A stretch of DNA of 64,000 bases from Arthrobacter sp. Soc17.1.1.1 (GCF_036867195.1 NZ_JBAJII010000001.1:2294001-2358000); one strand, 5' to 3'. Counted from the first letter of the stretch, positions 1 to 9,253 are shown. Numbers and translations are program-made. Notes: generated by a model not told the origin, from the sequence alone.

Positions 1-165
1 CGCCGCCACCCCGGACTGCGCCGCATGGGCGAAGAAGAGTTCCAGGTCCGTGCGGTAGGCCCGGACGGTGTGCGCCGAGCGGTTCCGCTCCCGCGTCAGG
101 TACAGCTCGAAGCCCTGGGCGGCCGCCGCCAGCGCCTGCCCTCGTCCTGTGTTCTCGTGTGTCAT
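1..165 (-). CDS. xerC: Tyrosine recombinase XerC, N-terminal fragment
   Basis: Partial: only the first 55 codons lie in the window; the rest runs off the left edge. The protein starts MTHENTGRGQ and contains a core-binding (SAM-like) domain with the pattern FELYLTRERNRSAHTVRAYR followed by TDLELFF, typical of XerC/XerD N-termini. XerC with XerD resolves chromosome dimers at dif. The ATG (165-163) follows a GGAGGG-like ribosome binding site. It is the last gene of the minus-strand series yraN-comM-dprA-ogt-like-xerC; dprA next to xerC is common in actinobacteria, which supports XerC over another integrase. The catalytic domain is not visible, so activity cannot be judged. Confidence 0.8.
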   Translation of the reverse strand, partial: MTHENTGRGQALAAAAQGFELYLTRERNRSAHTVRAYRTDLELFFAHAAQSGVAA

Positions 166-241
166 CGTCCCTCCGGTACCAGTATCGCCGCCCGCGCACG
201 GCACGGGGCGTCGACAGGCCCGGGGCGTGGGCAGTCCCGCC

Positions 242-919
242 TCAGCGGGGGTCCCGGGAATGCGATGCCCCCGGGCCCGCCTCGAGGTCGAGCAGCGCCG
301 TCTTCGTGCCGGCGCCCGCCGCATACCCGATGACGGCACCGGTGCTGCTCAGGACACGGTGCCCGGGGACGATGATGGAGACGGGATTGGCCCGCACGGC
401 CGCCCCGATCGCCCGCCCCATGCGGGGGTTCCCCAGGTCGCGGGCGATGTCGCGGTAGCTGCGGTGCTGCCCGTACGGTATGCCCTGAACGGAGGCCCAG
501 ACGGATCGCTGGAAATCGGTACCGTGCAGGTCGACGGGCACCGCGAACCGGTGGCGGCGGCCGGCGAAGTACGCCCCCAGTTCCACCTCCGCCTGCTGCA
601 GGAGAGCCAGCGTCGGTGCGGGCGCCGGAGGACCCGACGCGCGGTCGGCAGCATCGAGGTCGACAGCATCGACAGCGTCATCGGCACTATCGGCACCGGT
701 CGCGGCACACGGGCGGCCAGGGTCGCGGCGGCTCGGGGCACACTCGGAGCCGCCGGGTACGTGCCGCCCGAGGAGGCGTGGTGGAGGTTCGGGTGAATGG
801 TCGGCGTGGTAGAGACCGACGATCGCGGTGGGGCCGGCGACGATGCGCAGCACCCCGACGGGTGTCGGTATCTCGACGTGCCATCGCTCGTCCTCGACGG
901 CAGGGTTGCTACGGTTCAC
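242..919 (-). CDS. Ogt-type alkyltransferase homologue lacking the catalytic cysteine
   Basis: 225 aa, GTG start behind AGGAGG. The C-terminal half (about residues 130-215) is a clear O6-alkylguanine-DNA alkyltransferase DNA-binding domain: FQRSVWASVQGIPYGQ, an arginine-finger helix GRAIGAAVRANP, and SIIVPGHRV. In active Ogt/MGMT proteins the last motif is PCHRV and its Cys accepts the alkyl group. Here residue 186 is Gly (codon GGG), so suicide alkyl transfer should be impossible. Alkyltransferase-like (ATL) proteins also lack this Cys (usually Trp or Ala), bind alkylated guanine and pass the lesion to nucleotide excision repair. An ATL-like role is therefore an inference; a dead Ogt is the alternative. 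Residues about 41-105 are an Asp/Ala/Pro-rich insert between the N-terminal strand and the catalytic half. It lies between dprA and xerC on the same strand. Confidence 0.75.
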   Translation of the reverse strand: MNRSNPAVEDERWHVEIPTPVGVLRIVAGPTAIVGLYHADHSPEPPPRLLGRHVPGGSECAPSRRDPGRPCAATGADSADDAVDAVDLDAADRASGPPAPAPTLALLQQAEVELGAYFAGRRHRFAVPVDLHGTDFQRSVWASVQGIPYGQHRSYRDIARDLGNPRMGRAIGAAVRANPVSIIVPGHRVLSSTGAVIGYAAGAGTKTALLDLEAGPGASHSRDPR

Positions 920-1064
920 GACGTCCTCCTGGTGGATTCACTGATCCGTTCACTGGTGGTGATCATTGGTGGGGGCCATGGGTGGCTTCACGAGTGCGTC
1001 GGACCTCGGCACCCGGTGGTCACAGGGTTCGGTCGCTCTGCGGATCCGAGCACTCCGATGCCTG

Positions 1065-2258
1065 TCAGTCCTTCCGGCGCCAGCCGCCCGCCGCCCTGGC
1101 AGCGAGACCGGCCAGTTCGAGGCGGGCCAGTCCGGCGAGGACGTCGCGTGGAGCAAGGCCGGCGACGGCCGCCAGTTTGTCGACGGTCGTCGAGGCGTGC
1201 AGGGGCAGGCCGTCCAGCAGCAGCAGGTCGGGGATCGACAGTCCGTCCTGCGCGCGTCGATGGACGGCGCCCTCCCTGCGCCGGTCCCCCGACGGACAGC
1301 TCCCGAACGGTCCGGCGAGTTCCGCGACGTCCGCGGCGTCCGTGACGCACACCGCGCTGCCGTCCCTGAGCAGCCGGTGACATCCGGCCGAGTTCGCCGA
1401 GTGCACGGAACCGGGTACGGCACCGACCGCGCGCCCCAGCCCGGCCGCGTGGTGGGCGGTGTTCAGGGCACCGGAGCGCCAGCGGGCCTCGACCACCACC
1501 GTCACGGCGCCCAGGGCGGCGATCAGCCGGTTCCGCTGGAGGAACCGGTAGCGGGTGGGCGAACTGCCGGGCGGCACCTCCGAGATCAGCAGTCCCCTGT
1601 CCGCGACGGTCCTCAGGAGCTCCTCGTTGCCGGCGGGGTAGTACCGGTCCACGCCGCAGGCCAGCAGGGCGATGGTCGGAGGGACGTCGCTCTCCTGGGA
1701 CGAGGCGATCGCTGCCCGATGGGCCTGGGCGTCGATGCCGTAGGCCCCTCCCGAGACCACCGAGTAGCCGCGCAGGGCGAGACCGGCCGCGAGCTCCGTC
1801 GTCACCGACGCCCCGTAGGCGGTGCTGTCCCTCGACCCGACGATCGCGGCGAGGCGTGCCTGCGTGGGGATGCGCGCCCGGCCCCTCACCCACAGGCACA
1901 GGGGTCGCGCGAGCTGCAGGTCGTCCAGCGCCTCCGGCCATTCCTCTGTCTCGGGCGTGACGAGCCTGCCACCGAGTCTCTCCAGTGTGGCGAGGTCCCG
2001 CTCGGGCGCGAGGTCCTGCAGGCGCGGCCCCCAGCGGGCCAGACCGTCCTTCAGCGGATCCCCGGAACCGTCGGACAGGTCGAGGGCGTCCCTCAGGGAG
2101 CGCCGGCCGGCAGGACCCGCATCGACCTCACCGCGGATGATGCGCAGGGCATCCTCCGGGCCCACGACCGCCACCAGTGCCATGCCGACCGTGTCCGACG
2201 GTTCGAAGAGCCGCGAGAGGGCCGCCCGGGCGAGTGTGTCCCCCGCCGCCCGGCTCAC
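1065..2258 (-). CDS. dprA: DNA-processing protein DprA
   Basis: 397 aa. DprA/Smf binds incoming single-stranded DNA and loads RecA during transformation. The Rossmann-like core is recognisable by IVGSRDSTAYG, SGGAYGIDAQAHR, the RNRLIAAL segment and VVVEARWRSGALNTA. The C-terminal part ending GLAARAAGGW resembles the winged-helix DprA tail. The GTG start overlaps the comM stop by four bases (GTGA), which fixes the start and implies translational coupling. It sits directly downstream of comM and yraN, the usual actinobacterial arrangement. Whether this organism is naturally competent cannot be told from the window. Confidence 0.93.
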   Translation of the reverse strand: MSRAAGDTLARAALSRLFEPSDTVGMALVAVVGPEDALRIIRGEVDAGPAGRRSLRDALDLSDGSGDPLKDGLARWGPRLQDLAPERDLATLERLGGRLVTPETEEWPEALDDLQLARPLCLWVRGRARIPTQARLAAIVGSRDSTAYGASVTTELAAGLALRGYSVVSGGAYGIDAQAHRAAIASSQESDVPPTIALLACGVDRYYPAGNEELLRTVADRGLLISEVPPGSSPTRYRFLQRNRLIAALGAVTVVVEARWRSGALNTAHHAAGLGRAVGAVPGSVHSANSAGCHRLLRDGSAVCVTDAADVAELAGPFGSCPSGDRRREGAVHRRAQDGLSIPDLLLLDGLPLHASTTVDKLAAVAGLAPRDVLAGLARLELAGLAARAAGGWRRKD

Positions 2259-3790
2259 GCCGCACGCTCCTGGATGCGGAAGGCCAGGGCCGTGACGACG
2301 TCGTCCGCCTCCGGCCGCGCTCGGCCGGCGAGATCGGCGATCGTCCAAGCGACGCGGAGCACCCTGTCCCAGCCCCTCGCGCTGACGAGATTCCTGTCCA
2401 GCGCAAGGTCGAGGGACGCCGTCACGGTCCGCGGGAGGGCGAGCTCACCCCGCAGGACACGCCCCGGGACCTCCGCGTTCGAGGCGTAGTCCCAGCGCCG
2501 CAGCCTGTCCCGCTGCGCGGCGCGTGCGCCGGCAACCCGGACGGCGACGGCGGCGGAGGTCTCCGCTCCCCGGGTATCCGCGTAGTCCGCGAGGCTCACC
2601 CTCTGCACGGCCAGCTGCAGGTCGACGCGGTCCAGCAGGGGTCCTGACAGGCGGTTGAAGTACCGCCGGCGCTGCTGGGCCGTGCACAGGCAGTCGATCC
2701 CCTTGCCGCTGGCCAGGCCGCAGGGACAGGGGTTGAGCGCCAGGACGAGCTGGAACCGTGCAGGGTAGGACGCCGTGCCCGACGCGCGGTGGAGCACCAG
2801 GCGACCGCTTTCGAGCGGCTCCCGCAGCGCCTCGAGGACGCGACGCTCGTACTCCGGGGCCTCGTCGAGGAACAGGATGCCCCGATGGGCTCTCGACGCC
2901 GCTCCCGGCCTCGGTATACCGCTGCCCCCGCCGATGATCGACGCGGGCGTCGCCGTGTGGTGAGGGCTCTCGAACGGGGGCTTCCGGACGAGTTCCGTGC
3001 AGTACCGGTCACCGCTGAGACTGTGGATCGCCGTCACCTCCATGGCCTGCTCGTCCTCGAGGTCGGGCAGGATGCCGGGCAGGCGTTCCGCGAGCATCGT
3101 CTTGCCCGCGCCGGGCGGTCCGACCATGAGCAGGTGATGGGAACCCGCCGCGGCGATCTCGAGGGCGAAGCGGGCCTCCTGTTGCCCCGCGATGTCCGAG
3201 AGGTCCTTCAGGGACTCGGACGGCGCCGCTGCGGGGCCGGGACCGCTGCTGCCCACCGGGTCCGGCAGGCGCACCAGCGCAGCGTCCGCGCCGAAGGCGA
3301 GGGCCACCTCGGCCAGTGTCCGGAAGGAACGGACCTCGGCCGCCGGGACGAGCGCGGCCTCGGCAGCGTTCTCCACGGCCACCACGATGCCCCGGTGCCC
3401 GGCGTCCACGGCCGCCATCACCGCCGGCAGTACGCCGCGCACGGGTCGGAGTTGCCCGTCCAGACCCAGCTCCGCGAGGAAGACCGTGGTCCCGCAGCCG
3501 CGGACGTCCCCCGCTGCAGACAGCGCCGACATGACGATGGCGAGGTCGAAGGCCGATCCGCGCTTGGGCAGGGACGCCGGGATGAGGTTCACCGTGATCT
3601 TGCGCCGGCTCAGCGGGACGCCCGCGTTGCGAGCCGCCGCCCGGATGCGGTCCTTGGCCTCGTTGAGCGACGCATCGGGCAGGCCGAGCAGCACGAAGGC
3701 CGGCAGGGTCTGCCCGATGTCCGCCTCGACCTCGATGACGTGCCCGTTCATGCCGACGAGGGACACGGCGTACGTCCGTCCGAGCGCCAT
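2255..3790 (-). CDS. comM: YifB/ComM-type AAA+ ATPase (Mg-chelatase-like)
   Basis: 511 aa. ComM-family hexameric helicases promote branch migration during integration of transforming DNA. The N-terminal Lon-protease-like domain (MALGRTYAVSLVGM to about residue 170) is followed by a Mg-chelatase AAA+ domain with Walker A GPPGAGKT at residues 224-231, Walker B ILFLDEAPEY, and a C-terminal lid. The ATG overlaps the yraN stop as TGATG. The open frame continues about 87 codons further upstream but those codons are antisense-like sequence within yraN, so the coupled ATG is preferred. The 3' end overlaps dprA by four bases, so yraN-comM-dprA is a tightly coupled operon. Confidence 0.93.
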   Translation of the reverse strand: MALGRTYAVSLVGMNGHVIEVEADIGQTLPAFVLLGLPDASLNEAKDRIRAAARNAGVPLSRRKITVNLIPASLPKRGSAFDLAIVMSALSAAGDVRGCGTTVFLAELGLDGQLRPVRGVLPAVMAAVDAGHRGIVVAVENAAEAALVPAAEVRSFRTLAEVALAFGADAALVRLPDPVGSSGPGPAAAPSESLKDLSDIAGQQEARFALEIAAAGSHHLLMVGPPGAGKTMLAERLPGILPDLEDEQAMEVTAIHSLSGDRYCTELVRKPPFESPHHTATPASIIGGGSGIPRPGAASRAHRGILFLDEAPEYERRVLEALREPLESGRLVLHRASGTASYPARFQLVLALNPCPCGLASGKGIDCLCTAQQRRRYFNRLSGPLLDRVDLQLAVQRVSLADYADTRGAETSAAVAVRVAGARAAQRDRLRRWDYASNAEVPGRVLRGELALPRTVTASLDLALDRNLVSARGWDRVLRVAWTIADLAGRARPEADDVVTALAFRIQERAA

Positions 3791-4146
3791 CAGATCATGG
3801 CCCGGACGTGCTCGATCCGCGGGGTCCCCGAGCCGTCGTCGAGCACCCCGACGGCGTCGATGCGGAACCCGCTGAACCTCAGGCTGTGCGCCCGCGCCCA
3901 TCTGGACGCCAGCAGGTACAGCCGCTCGAGCTTGGCCGCGGTGATGGATTCCAGCGGCTGCCCGAAATCGTCCGAGCTCCGGGTCTTCACCTCGACGATC
4001 ACGAGTGTGGACCCGTCGACCGCCACGAGGTCGATCTCCCCCGCCGGGCACCGCCAGTTGCGGTCCACGATCCTCAGTCCCGCCTGTTGCAGATAGGCGG
4101 CGGCCGTCGCTTCCCCGCGACGTCCCAGTTGATCCTTGGCCAGCAT
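3790..4146 (-). CDS. YraN/UPF0102 family nuclease-fold protein
   Basis: 118 aa. It has the restriction-endonuclease-like fold of UPF0102: GRRGEATAAAYL at the N-terminus, then the core NWRCPAGEIDLVAVDG and VIVEVKTRSS, carrying the E-D-(E/Q)xK arrangement of this nuclease superfamily. The biochemical role of the family is not settled. A GTG six codons upstream is in frame, but it lies inside the GGAGGAGGTGAGG ribosome binding site, so the ATG at 4146 is the better start. It is the first gene of the yraN-comM-dprA operon and is divergent from the small acidic gene at 4342. Confidence 0.9.
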   Translation of the reverse strand: MLAKDQLGRRGEATAAAYLQQAGLRIVDRNWRCPAGEIDLVAVDGSTLVIVEVKTRSSDDFGQPLESITAAKLERLYLLASRWARAHSLRFSGFRIDAVGVLDDGSGTPRIEHVRAMI

Positions 4147-4341
4147 GGGCCTCACCTCCTCCACCAGACTCGGGGAACCGGAGCGGACGCGGGTCGCGGG
4201 GAACGGCTATGTGGACAACCCCGGGCCCGGGTGACGCGAGAGGAGCGCGACCGCAGAATCCTGTGGCATCCGACGGGCCCGACCTCGTACCGTGGTGGGG
4301 CGACGCCGTGGTGGCGCCGGTACGAGCCGAAGGAGGACACG

Positions 4342-4656
4342 GTGGCCGCAGAGGATCTCACAGCCGGCGGGAGCGAGGCCGATCGGCAGGAGCAGGGTGT
4401 CCCGGACCAGGCGGCCGATACGGCGCCCGGCGGGACGATCACGGGCGCAGGGACAGGCGAGGGGACGGGAGGGTCCGAGGCCGATCTGCAGGAGCAGGCC
4501 GCGGCGGTCCAGGACGAGAGCGGGTCCGGCGGAGGGATCGCCGGCGAGGGGACGGGCGGCTCCGAGGCCGACCGGCTCGAGCAGGCGGCGGACGTGCCGA
4601 TCGACGGCGACGACGCCTTCCCGTACGGCGGGACGGACGACAGCCCGACCGCCTGA
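4342..4656 (+). CDS. Small acidic protein with three GGSEAD repeats
   Basis: 104 aa, GTG start seven bases after AGGAGG (4331-4336). I do not recognise a family. The protein is strongly acidic, Gly/Ala/Glu/Asp-rich and probably disordered. The block GGSEAD followed by an EQ-containing stretch occurs three times, at residues 9, 43 and 72, with linkers rich in TGAGTGEGTG. There is no signal peptide or membrane segment. It stands alone on the plus strand between the divergent yraN and the convergent DUF2469 gene. The good ribosome binding site and GC-rich third positions argue that it is real; the repeats suggest internal duplication. Confidence 0.6.
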   Translation: MAAEDLTAGGSEADRQEQGVPDQAADTAPGGTITGAGTGEGTGGSEADLQEQAAAVQDESGSGGGIAGEGTGGSEADRLEQAADVPIDGDDAFPYGGTDDSPTA

Positions 4657-4676
4657 CGGCGGCCGGGAGGCCGGCA

Positions 4677-5003
4677 TCAGTTGCCCAGCGTGCCGTCCTT
4701 CGGCAGGGCGATGTCGTCGGACTTCGACAGCTCCTCCACGTTGACGTCCTTGAAGGTGATCACGCGGACGTTCTTCACGAACCGCGCCGAACGGTAGACG
4801 TCCCAGACCCAGGCGTCCTGCAGCGTCAGGTCGAAGTAGACCTCGCCGTCAGCCGAACGGGCCTGCAGATCCACCGTGTTCGCCAGGTAGAACCGGCGTT
4901 CGGTCTCGACGACGTAGCTGAAGAGCCCTACGACGTCCCGGTACTCGCGGTAGAGCTGGAGCTCCATGTCGGTTTCGTAGTTCTCAAGATCTTCGGCACT
5001 CAT
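4677..5003 (-). CDS. DUF2469 domain protein
   Basis: 108 aa, starting MSAEDLENYETDMELQLYRE. This is the highly conserved actinobacterial DUF2469 family: the segments YVVETERRFYLAN, DGEVYFDL, AWVWDVYR and RFVKNVRVITFKDVNVEEL are recognisable. Its function is unknown. The gene follows rnhB by seven bases on the same strand, as is standard in actinobacteria. In-frame codons upstream of the ATG lie in the 3' end of rnhB and lack the family's conserved start. Confidence 0.93.
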   Translation of the reverse strand: MSAEDLENYETDMELQLYREYRDVVGLFSYVVETERRFYLANTVDLQARSADGEVYFDLTLQDAWVWDVYRSARFVKNVRVITFKDVNVEELSKSDDIALPKDGTLGN

Positions 5004-5010
5004 CCGTTCA

Positions 5011-5751
5011 TCATCCTCCACTTTCCACGCGTGCTGCGCCGGGGCCGTCCGCACGGCCCAGGCGCCAGGTCTTCCGGTGATACTCGCTCGGCCCGGCGGC
5101 GTCGATCGCCGCGCGGTGCGCCTCGGTGGCGTAGCCCTTGTTCCCGTCCCAGCCGAACGCGGGGTGGCCGGCGGCGAGCGACACCATCCGGGCGTCGCGC
5201 TCCACCTTCGCCAGCACGCTCGCGGCCGCGACGCTCTGGCACGTCAGGTCCGCCTTGATCCGCGTGTGCACCGGGGCGGTGCAGCGGGCGGGCTCGACGG
5301 GCGCCGCCCCGCCGCCGGTCTCGAAGAGCAGTCCCTGGGGTCGCGCCGAGAGCCAGTCGTGGTTGCCGTCAAGGATGACGGCGTCCGGGGTGACGGTGTC
5401 GAGGACCGACGCCCAGGCCCGGGCACCGGCGGTCCGCAGGGCGGCCATGAGCCCGTGCTCGTCGATCTCGGCGGCGGAGGCGTGCCCCACGGCGCAGGCG
5501 ACGGACCAGCGGCGGATGCGCGGGACCAGCGCCTCGCGGTGCGCCGGCAGGAGCAGCTTGCTGTCCCGCACGCCGGGCAGGCTCCTCGCGGCGTCCAGGT
5601 CGACGACGACGATCCCGACGGAGACCGGCCCGGCCAGCGCTCCCCGGCCCACCTCGTCGCACCCGGCGATGAACCGGTGCCCCGCGGCGGCGAAGGACCG
5701 TTCGACGCTCAGCGTGGGTGCCGCGATGCGCTTCGTCCGGGGTGGAGTCAT
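5011..5751 (-). CDS. rnhB: Ribonuclease HII
   Basis: 246 aa. RNase HII removes ribonucleotides from DNA and RNA:DNA hybrids. The catalytic acidic motif [13 protein letters not shown] is at residues 31-43, with ILDGNHDW giving a further active-site Asp and [16 protein letters not shown] the family motif. The ATG overlaps the lepB stop by four bases (ATGA). The order rplS-lepB-rnhB-DUF2469 is the expected actinobacterial one. Confidence 0.95.
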   Translation of the reverse strand: MTPPRTKRIAAPTLSVERSFAAAGHRFIAGCDEVGRGALAGPVSVGIVVVDLDAARSLPGVRDSKLLLPAHREALVPRIRRWSVACAVGHASAAEIDEHGLMAALRTAGARAWASVLDTVTPDAVILDGNHDWLSARPQGLLFETGGGAAPVEPARCTAPVHTRIKADLTCQSVAAASVLAKVERDARMVSLAAGHPAFGWDGNKGYATEAHRAAIDAAGPSEYHRKTWRLGRADGPGAARVESGG

Positions 5752-6548
5752 GATCCTGCGGGCGCGGGCTCGGGGACGCCGTCGAACACGTCCGGGTGGT
5801 TCCCGAGGAACCCAATCCGGTTCAGGGGCCAGGCGATGACGGCGGCCTTGCCCTCGATGTCGTCGATGGTGACGAAGCCCTTGCCGGGCTTGTCGCCGTT
5901 GGCGCGTGAGTCCGCCGAGGCGTTCCGGTGATCGCCCATGACCCAGACCTTGCCGTCGGGGACCACCACGTCGAACGGGATGTCGGACGGCGTGGCGCCG
6001 GGGAAGAGGTAGGGCTCCTCGAGCGGTTCCCCGTTGACGGTGATCCGGCCGTCGGCGTCGCAGCAGATGACGTGGTCGCCCGGGAGGCCGATGATGCGCT
6101 TGACGAGGTGCTGCTGGGACTCGTCCGGGGCGAGGCCGATGAAGATCAGCGCCTCCTTCAGCACGCTGACCGGCGCCTCCTCCTGGGGCGGCAGCCACCC
6201 TTCCGTGTCGCGGAAGACGACGATGTCGCCGCGCTGGAGATCGAAGGGCTGCGGGACGAGCTGGTTGACGAAGATGCGGTCGTCGATCTCGAGGGTCTCC
6301 TCCATGGAGCCCGACGGGATGAAGAACGCCCGGAACAGGAAGGTCTTGATGAGGAAGGACAGCACCAGCGCGATCACGACGATCGTGGCGATCTCCTTCA
6401 GCCACGCACCGAAGCCGCGGTCGGCATCCTTCCTGCCACGCGAGGAGTCCCTGGAGGCGCCGTCCGCGGCCCCGGTGCCCGGCTCGAACGCGTGTGCTGC
6501 GGGTGCCTCGGCTCCCGTGGGCGACTTCCTGCGGAAGCTGCGTGCCAT
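5748..6548 (-). CDS. lepB: Signal peptidase I
   Basis: 266 aa membrane-anchored S26 serine protease that cleaves signal peptides of exported proteins. A charged N-terminal cytoplasmic tail of about 50 residues precedes one membrane segment ([20 protein letters not shown]). The nucleophile is S81 in PSGSMEETL and the general base K150 in [10 protein letters not shown]. Further conserved boxes are RGDIVVF and [15 protein letters not shown]. It is the second of two tandem signal peptidase genes and is coupled to rnhB. Confidence 0.94.
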   Translation of the reverse strand: MARSFRRKSPTGAEAPAAHAFEPGTGAADGASRDSSRGRKDADRGFGAWLKEIATIVVIALVLSFLIKTFLFRAFFIPSGSMEETLEIDDRIFVNQLVPQPFDLQRGDIVVFRDTEGWLPPQEEAPVSVLKEALIFIGLAPDESQQHLVKRIIGLPGDHVICCDADGRITVNGEPLEEPYLFPGATPSDIPFDVVVPDGKVWVMGDHRNASADSRANGDKPGKGFVTIDDIEGKAAVIAWPLNRIGFLGNHPDVFDGVPEPAPAGS

Positions 6549-6623
6549 GTGAAAGGTTTCCTCTGTGGTCGTGACACCCGGCGCAACCCCGGGTGCGGTC
6601 CTGCTGGTACGGCGTCCGTGCCG

Positions 6624-7313
6624 CTACGACGTCGCCGCGGGCCGCTCGACCGGGGCGAACCGGTCAAGTGGCCAGACTAGCTGAAAGGCCCGACCGATGA
6701 TCCGATCCTCGGCGATGAGCCCTCCGCCCGGCGCGCCCAGCAGCGAGCGGGAGTCCATGGACGCCGAGCGGTGGTCGCCGAGGAGCCACAGCCGCCCCTC
6801 CGGGACGACGACGTCGAACGCGTCCTCGCTCGGCGCGTCGCCCGGGTACACGTACGGTTCGTCGATCGCCGTCCCGTTGACGGTCAAGCGTCCGTCGTCG
6901 CCGCAGCACGCCACGCGGTCCCCGCCGACGCCGATCACGCGCTTGACGTAGACGGTGTCGCTGCCGGTGAGCCCCAGCCACTGGCCTGCAGCGGCGACGA
7001 CGCGCTCGGGCAGGCTGCGCGGATCGGTGATGGGGTCGAACGAGCCGCGGCCGTCGAACACGACGACGTCGCCCCGCCGGACCTCCCCGGGCGTGTCCTC
7101 CAGCTTCGTGACGAGCACGCGGTCGCCCTCGGACAGCACGGGTTCCATGGATGCGGAGGGGATGAAGTAGACGTCGACGAGGAAGCCGCGCACGAGTCCG
7201 GTGACGAGGACCGCGACGACGACGGCGGAGAACACGAAACGCCAGCCCACGGGATGGGACCGGCGTTTCGGGTGCTCTCCGGCCGGTGACCGGGAAGCGG
7301 GGGTGGACTGCAC
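6624..7313 (-). CDS. lepB: Signal peptidase I, second copy
   Basis: 229 aa S26 signal peptidase. One N-terminal membrane segment ([19 protein letters not shown]) is followed by catalytic S55 in [11 protein letters not shown]124 in [11 protein letters not shown], and the [15 protein letters not shown] box. The cytoplasmic tail is shorter than in the neighbouring copy. The start is uncertain: GTG at 7313, seven bases after the rplS stop, has no obvious ribosome binding site and was chosen because the frame upstream overlaps rplS. Paired signal peptidases downstream of rplS are common in actinobacteria and are thought to divide substrates. Confidence 0.9.
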   Translation of the reverse strand: MQSTPASRSPAGEHPKRRSHPVGWRFVFSAVVVAVLVTGLVRGFLVDVYFIPSASMEPVLSEGDRVLVTKLEDTPGEVRRGDVVVFDGRGSFDPITDPRSLPERVVAAAGQWLGLTGSDTVYVKRVIGVGGDRVACCGDDGRLTVNGTAIDEPYVYPGDAPSEDAFDVVVPEGRLWLLGDHRSASMDSRSLLGAPGGGLIAEDRIIGRAFQLVWPLDRFAPVERPAATS

Positions 7314-7320
7314 CAGAGGG

Positions 7321-7680
7321 TTACTTGACCGTCTTGGGGTCGCGCTTCTCCTTGATCTTGGCAGCCTTGCCGCGCAGTTCGCGCATGTAGTACAGCTTCG
7401 CGCGGCGCACGTCGCCCTTGGAGACGACCTCGATCCTGTCGAGGACCGGGCTGTGGACGGGGAACGTACGCTCCACGCCGACACCGAAGCTCACCTTGCG
7501 GACCGTGAAGGTCTCGCGGATGCCGTCGCCCTGGCGGCCGACGACGAAGCCCTTGAAGATCTGAACACGGGTGTTCTTGCCTTCGATGATGTTGACGTGG
7601 ACGTTGACGGTGTCGCCGGCACGGAAGTCGGGGACGTTGTCGCGGAAGGATCCGGCGTCTACGGAGTCGAGGATATGCAT
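7321..7680 (-). CDS. rplS: 50S ribosomal protein L19
   Basis: 119 aa, starting [19 protein letters not shown] after AGGAGA. The L19 signatures are [36 protein letters not shown] and [22 protein letters not shown]19 sits at the 30S/50S interface. It lies downstream of trmD across a 215-base gap that holds an inverted repeat, and 7 bases before the second lepB. The in-frame ATG-proximal codons further upstream (to 7704) lack conservation. Confidence 0.97.
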   Translation of the reverse strand: MHILDSVDAGSFRDNVPDFRAGDTVNVHVNIIEGKNTRVQIFKGFVVGRQGDGIRETFTVRKVSFGVGVERTFPVHSPVLDRIEVVSKGDVRRAKLYYMRELRGKAAKIKEKRDPKTVK

Positions 7681-7819
7681 GCTGATTCTCCTGGTGAACG
7701 CCACAGGTCATTCACGTTGGTCACGGCGGACAAGGACAGGACCAGGGGCCCTGGCAATGCCGCCGAAGCAGGTTTCCCGGCCGATCCGGAGAGTCGGCGG
7801 CCGGTGCGCGCTAACTGTT

Positions 7820-7850
7820 GGCCGGACACCCCCTGTGGCAGGGTCCGGCC
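7820..7850. other. Inverted repeat between trmD and rplS
   Basis: GGCCGGA at 7820-7826 pairs with TCCGGCC at 7844-7850, and inside it CCCTG can pair with CAGGG. The hairpin lies in the 215-base trmD-rplS gap, about 140 bases upstream of the L19 start. No T-run follows on either strand. It could be a terminator of the trmD transcript, an L19 leader element or a processing site; the sequence does not decide. Confidence 0.45.
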
Positions 7851-7895
7851 CAGTGGGCACAATCTCCGATTATTCCACAGCAGCGGCGTCAACCG

Positions 7896-8687
7896 CTAAT
7901 GCGCGGTCCGCGTGAGCCGGCCGTCGACGACGTCGAACCCCGCCTCGCGGAGCGCCGTGAGGTCCGCCCTGGACAGTGCGGCCGTGTCGACGGCGGCGAG
8001 CAGGTCGGGCCGCCGGTCGGCCGTCCGGTGGAACTGCTCCAGGCGCCGCCACTGGGCGATCCTCGCGTGGTTGCCGCTGAGCAGCACCTCGGGGATGTCC
8101 CGTCCGCGCCAGGAGGACGGCTTGGTGTACACCGGGTACTCGAGGAGCCCGTCGGCGTGGGACTCCTCGACGAGCGACTCGGGGTTGCCGACGACGCCGG
8201 GGATGAGCCGGCCCACGGCCTCGACCATGGCGAGCACGGCCACTTCCCCGCCGTTGAGGACGTAGTCGCCGAGGGAGACCGGCCGGACGTCGAACTCCGC
8301 GCGCGCCCAGTCGATGGCGCGTTCGTCGATCCCCTCGTACCTCCCGCACGCGAAGACGAGGTGGTCGAGGTCCGCGAACTCGTGGGCCATGGCCTGGTCG
8401 AACACCGCCCCGGCGGGCGAGGGGACCACGAGCGTGGGACGCCGCGGGGCCGCGGGTGCCTCGGCCAGGACGGCCTCGAGGGCCAGGGCCCACGGCTCGG
8501 CCTTCATCACCATGCCGGCGCCGCCGCCGTAGGGGGTGTCGTCCACCGTCCGGTGCCGGTCCGTCGTGAAGGCACGGAGGTCGTGGACGCGCACGTCGAG
8601 CACACCGTCCTGCCGCGCCTTGCCGATCAGGGACAGGTCGAGGGCGGCGAGGTACTCCGGGAAGATGGAGACGACGTCGATGCGCAC
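7896..8687 (-). CDS. trmD: tRNA (guanine-N1)-methyltransferase TrmD
   Basis: 263 aa SPOUT methyltransferase that makes m1G37 in tRNA. Recognisable are [27 protein letters not shown], the knot region [12 protein letters not shown] and [13 protein letters not shown], and [18 protein letters not shown]. The GTG start overlaps the rimM stop by one base (TAGTG), so translation is probably coupled. Order rimM-trmD-rplS is standard. Confidence 0.96.
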   Translation of the reverse strand: MRIDVVSIFPEYLAALDLSLIGKARQDGVLDVRVHDLRAFTTDRHRTVDDTPYGGGAGMVMKAEPWALALEAVLAEAPAAPRRPTLVVPSPAGAVFDQAMAHEFADLDHLVFACGRYEGIDERAIDWARAEFDVRPVSLGDYVLNGGEVAVLAMVEAVGRLIPGVVGNPESLVEESHADGLLEYPVYTKPSSWRGRDIPEVLLSGNHARIAQWRRLEQFHRTADRRPDLLAAVDTAALSRADLTALREAGFDVVDGRLTRTAH

Positions 8688-9253
8688 TAGTCGCGGGCCT
8701 CACCGGACGCGACGTCGTCGCCGTCGTCCGGCGCCTGGTTGGACCCGGGGGTGTTGAGGTCGAACAGTCCCGCGGGCGGCACGACGGTCACGAAGCCCGC
8801 CTCCGGGTCGACCTCCGGGACGATCTCGCCCACGAACGGCACGAGGGCCTCGTGCCCGTCGGCGAGCTCGACCACCAGGAGGTCCTGCACGGCCATGGTC
8901 CGCAGCCCGGCCACCCTGCCCACGGACCGTCCGTCCACGCGCACGTCGAGGCCCACGAGCTCGTGCTCGTACCAGGCGTCGTCCTCGTCGTCGGACTCGG
9001 TGGTGTCGATGAACAGCTGGGCTCCGCGCAGCGTCTCGGCCTGGTTGCGGTCGGCGACCTGCTCGAAGCCGACGATCAGGATGTCCTTGTTCCAGCGCGC
9101 GCGGACCACGGTGAGCTCCGTGACGACGGCGCCCTCCACGCGGAAGGTCTCGCCGGCGTCGAACCGGTCCTCGGGTGCGTCGGTGAACAGCTGGACGGTC
9201 ACCTCGCCCCGGATGCCGTGCGGCTTGCCGATCCTCGCTACGAGTACGTCCAT
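8687..9253 (-). CDS. rimM: 16S rRNA processing protein RimM
   Basis: 188 aa. RimM helps mature the 30S head with S19. The N-terminal RimM domain carries [21 protein letters not shown] and [11 protein letters not shown]; the C-terminal PRC-barrel part has [17 protein letters not shown] and GLFDLNTP. The tail is acidic. The ATG at 9253 follows AGGAG; the frame extends upstream without conservation. It is coupled to trmD. A strong hairpin separates it from the khpA gene. Confidence 0.94.
   Translation of the reverse strand: MDVLVARIGKPHGIRGEVTVQLFTDAPEDRFDAGETFRVEGAVVTELTVVRARWNKDILIVGFEQVADRNQAETLRGAQLFIDTTESDDEDDAWYEHELVGLDVRVDGRSVGRVAGLRTMAVQDLLVVELADGHEALVPFVGEIVPEVDPEAGFVTVVPPAGLFDLNTPGSNQAPDDGDDVASGEARD

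Noticed and set aside
4284..4326. Inverted repeat CTCGTACC/GGTACGAG upstream of the small acidic gene
   Set aside because: Only 8 bp with a 27-base spacer in GC-rich DNA; could be chance, so not listed as an operator.
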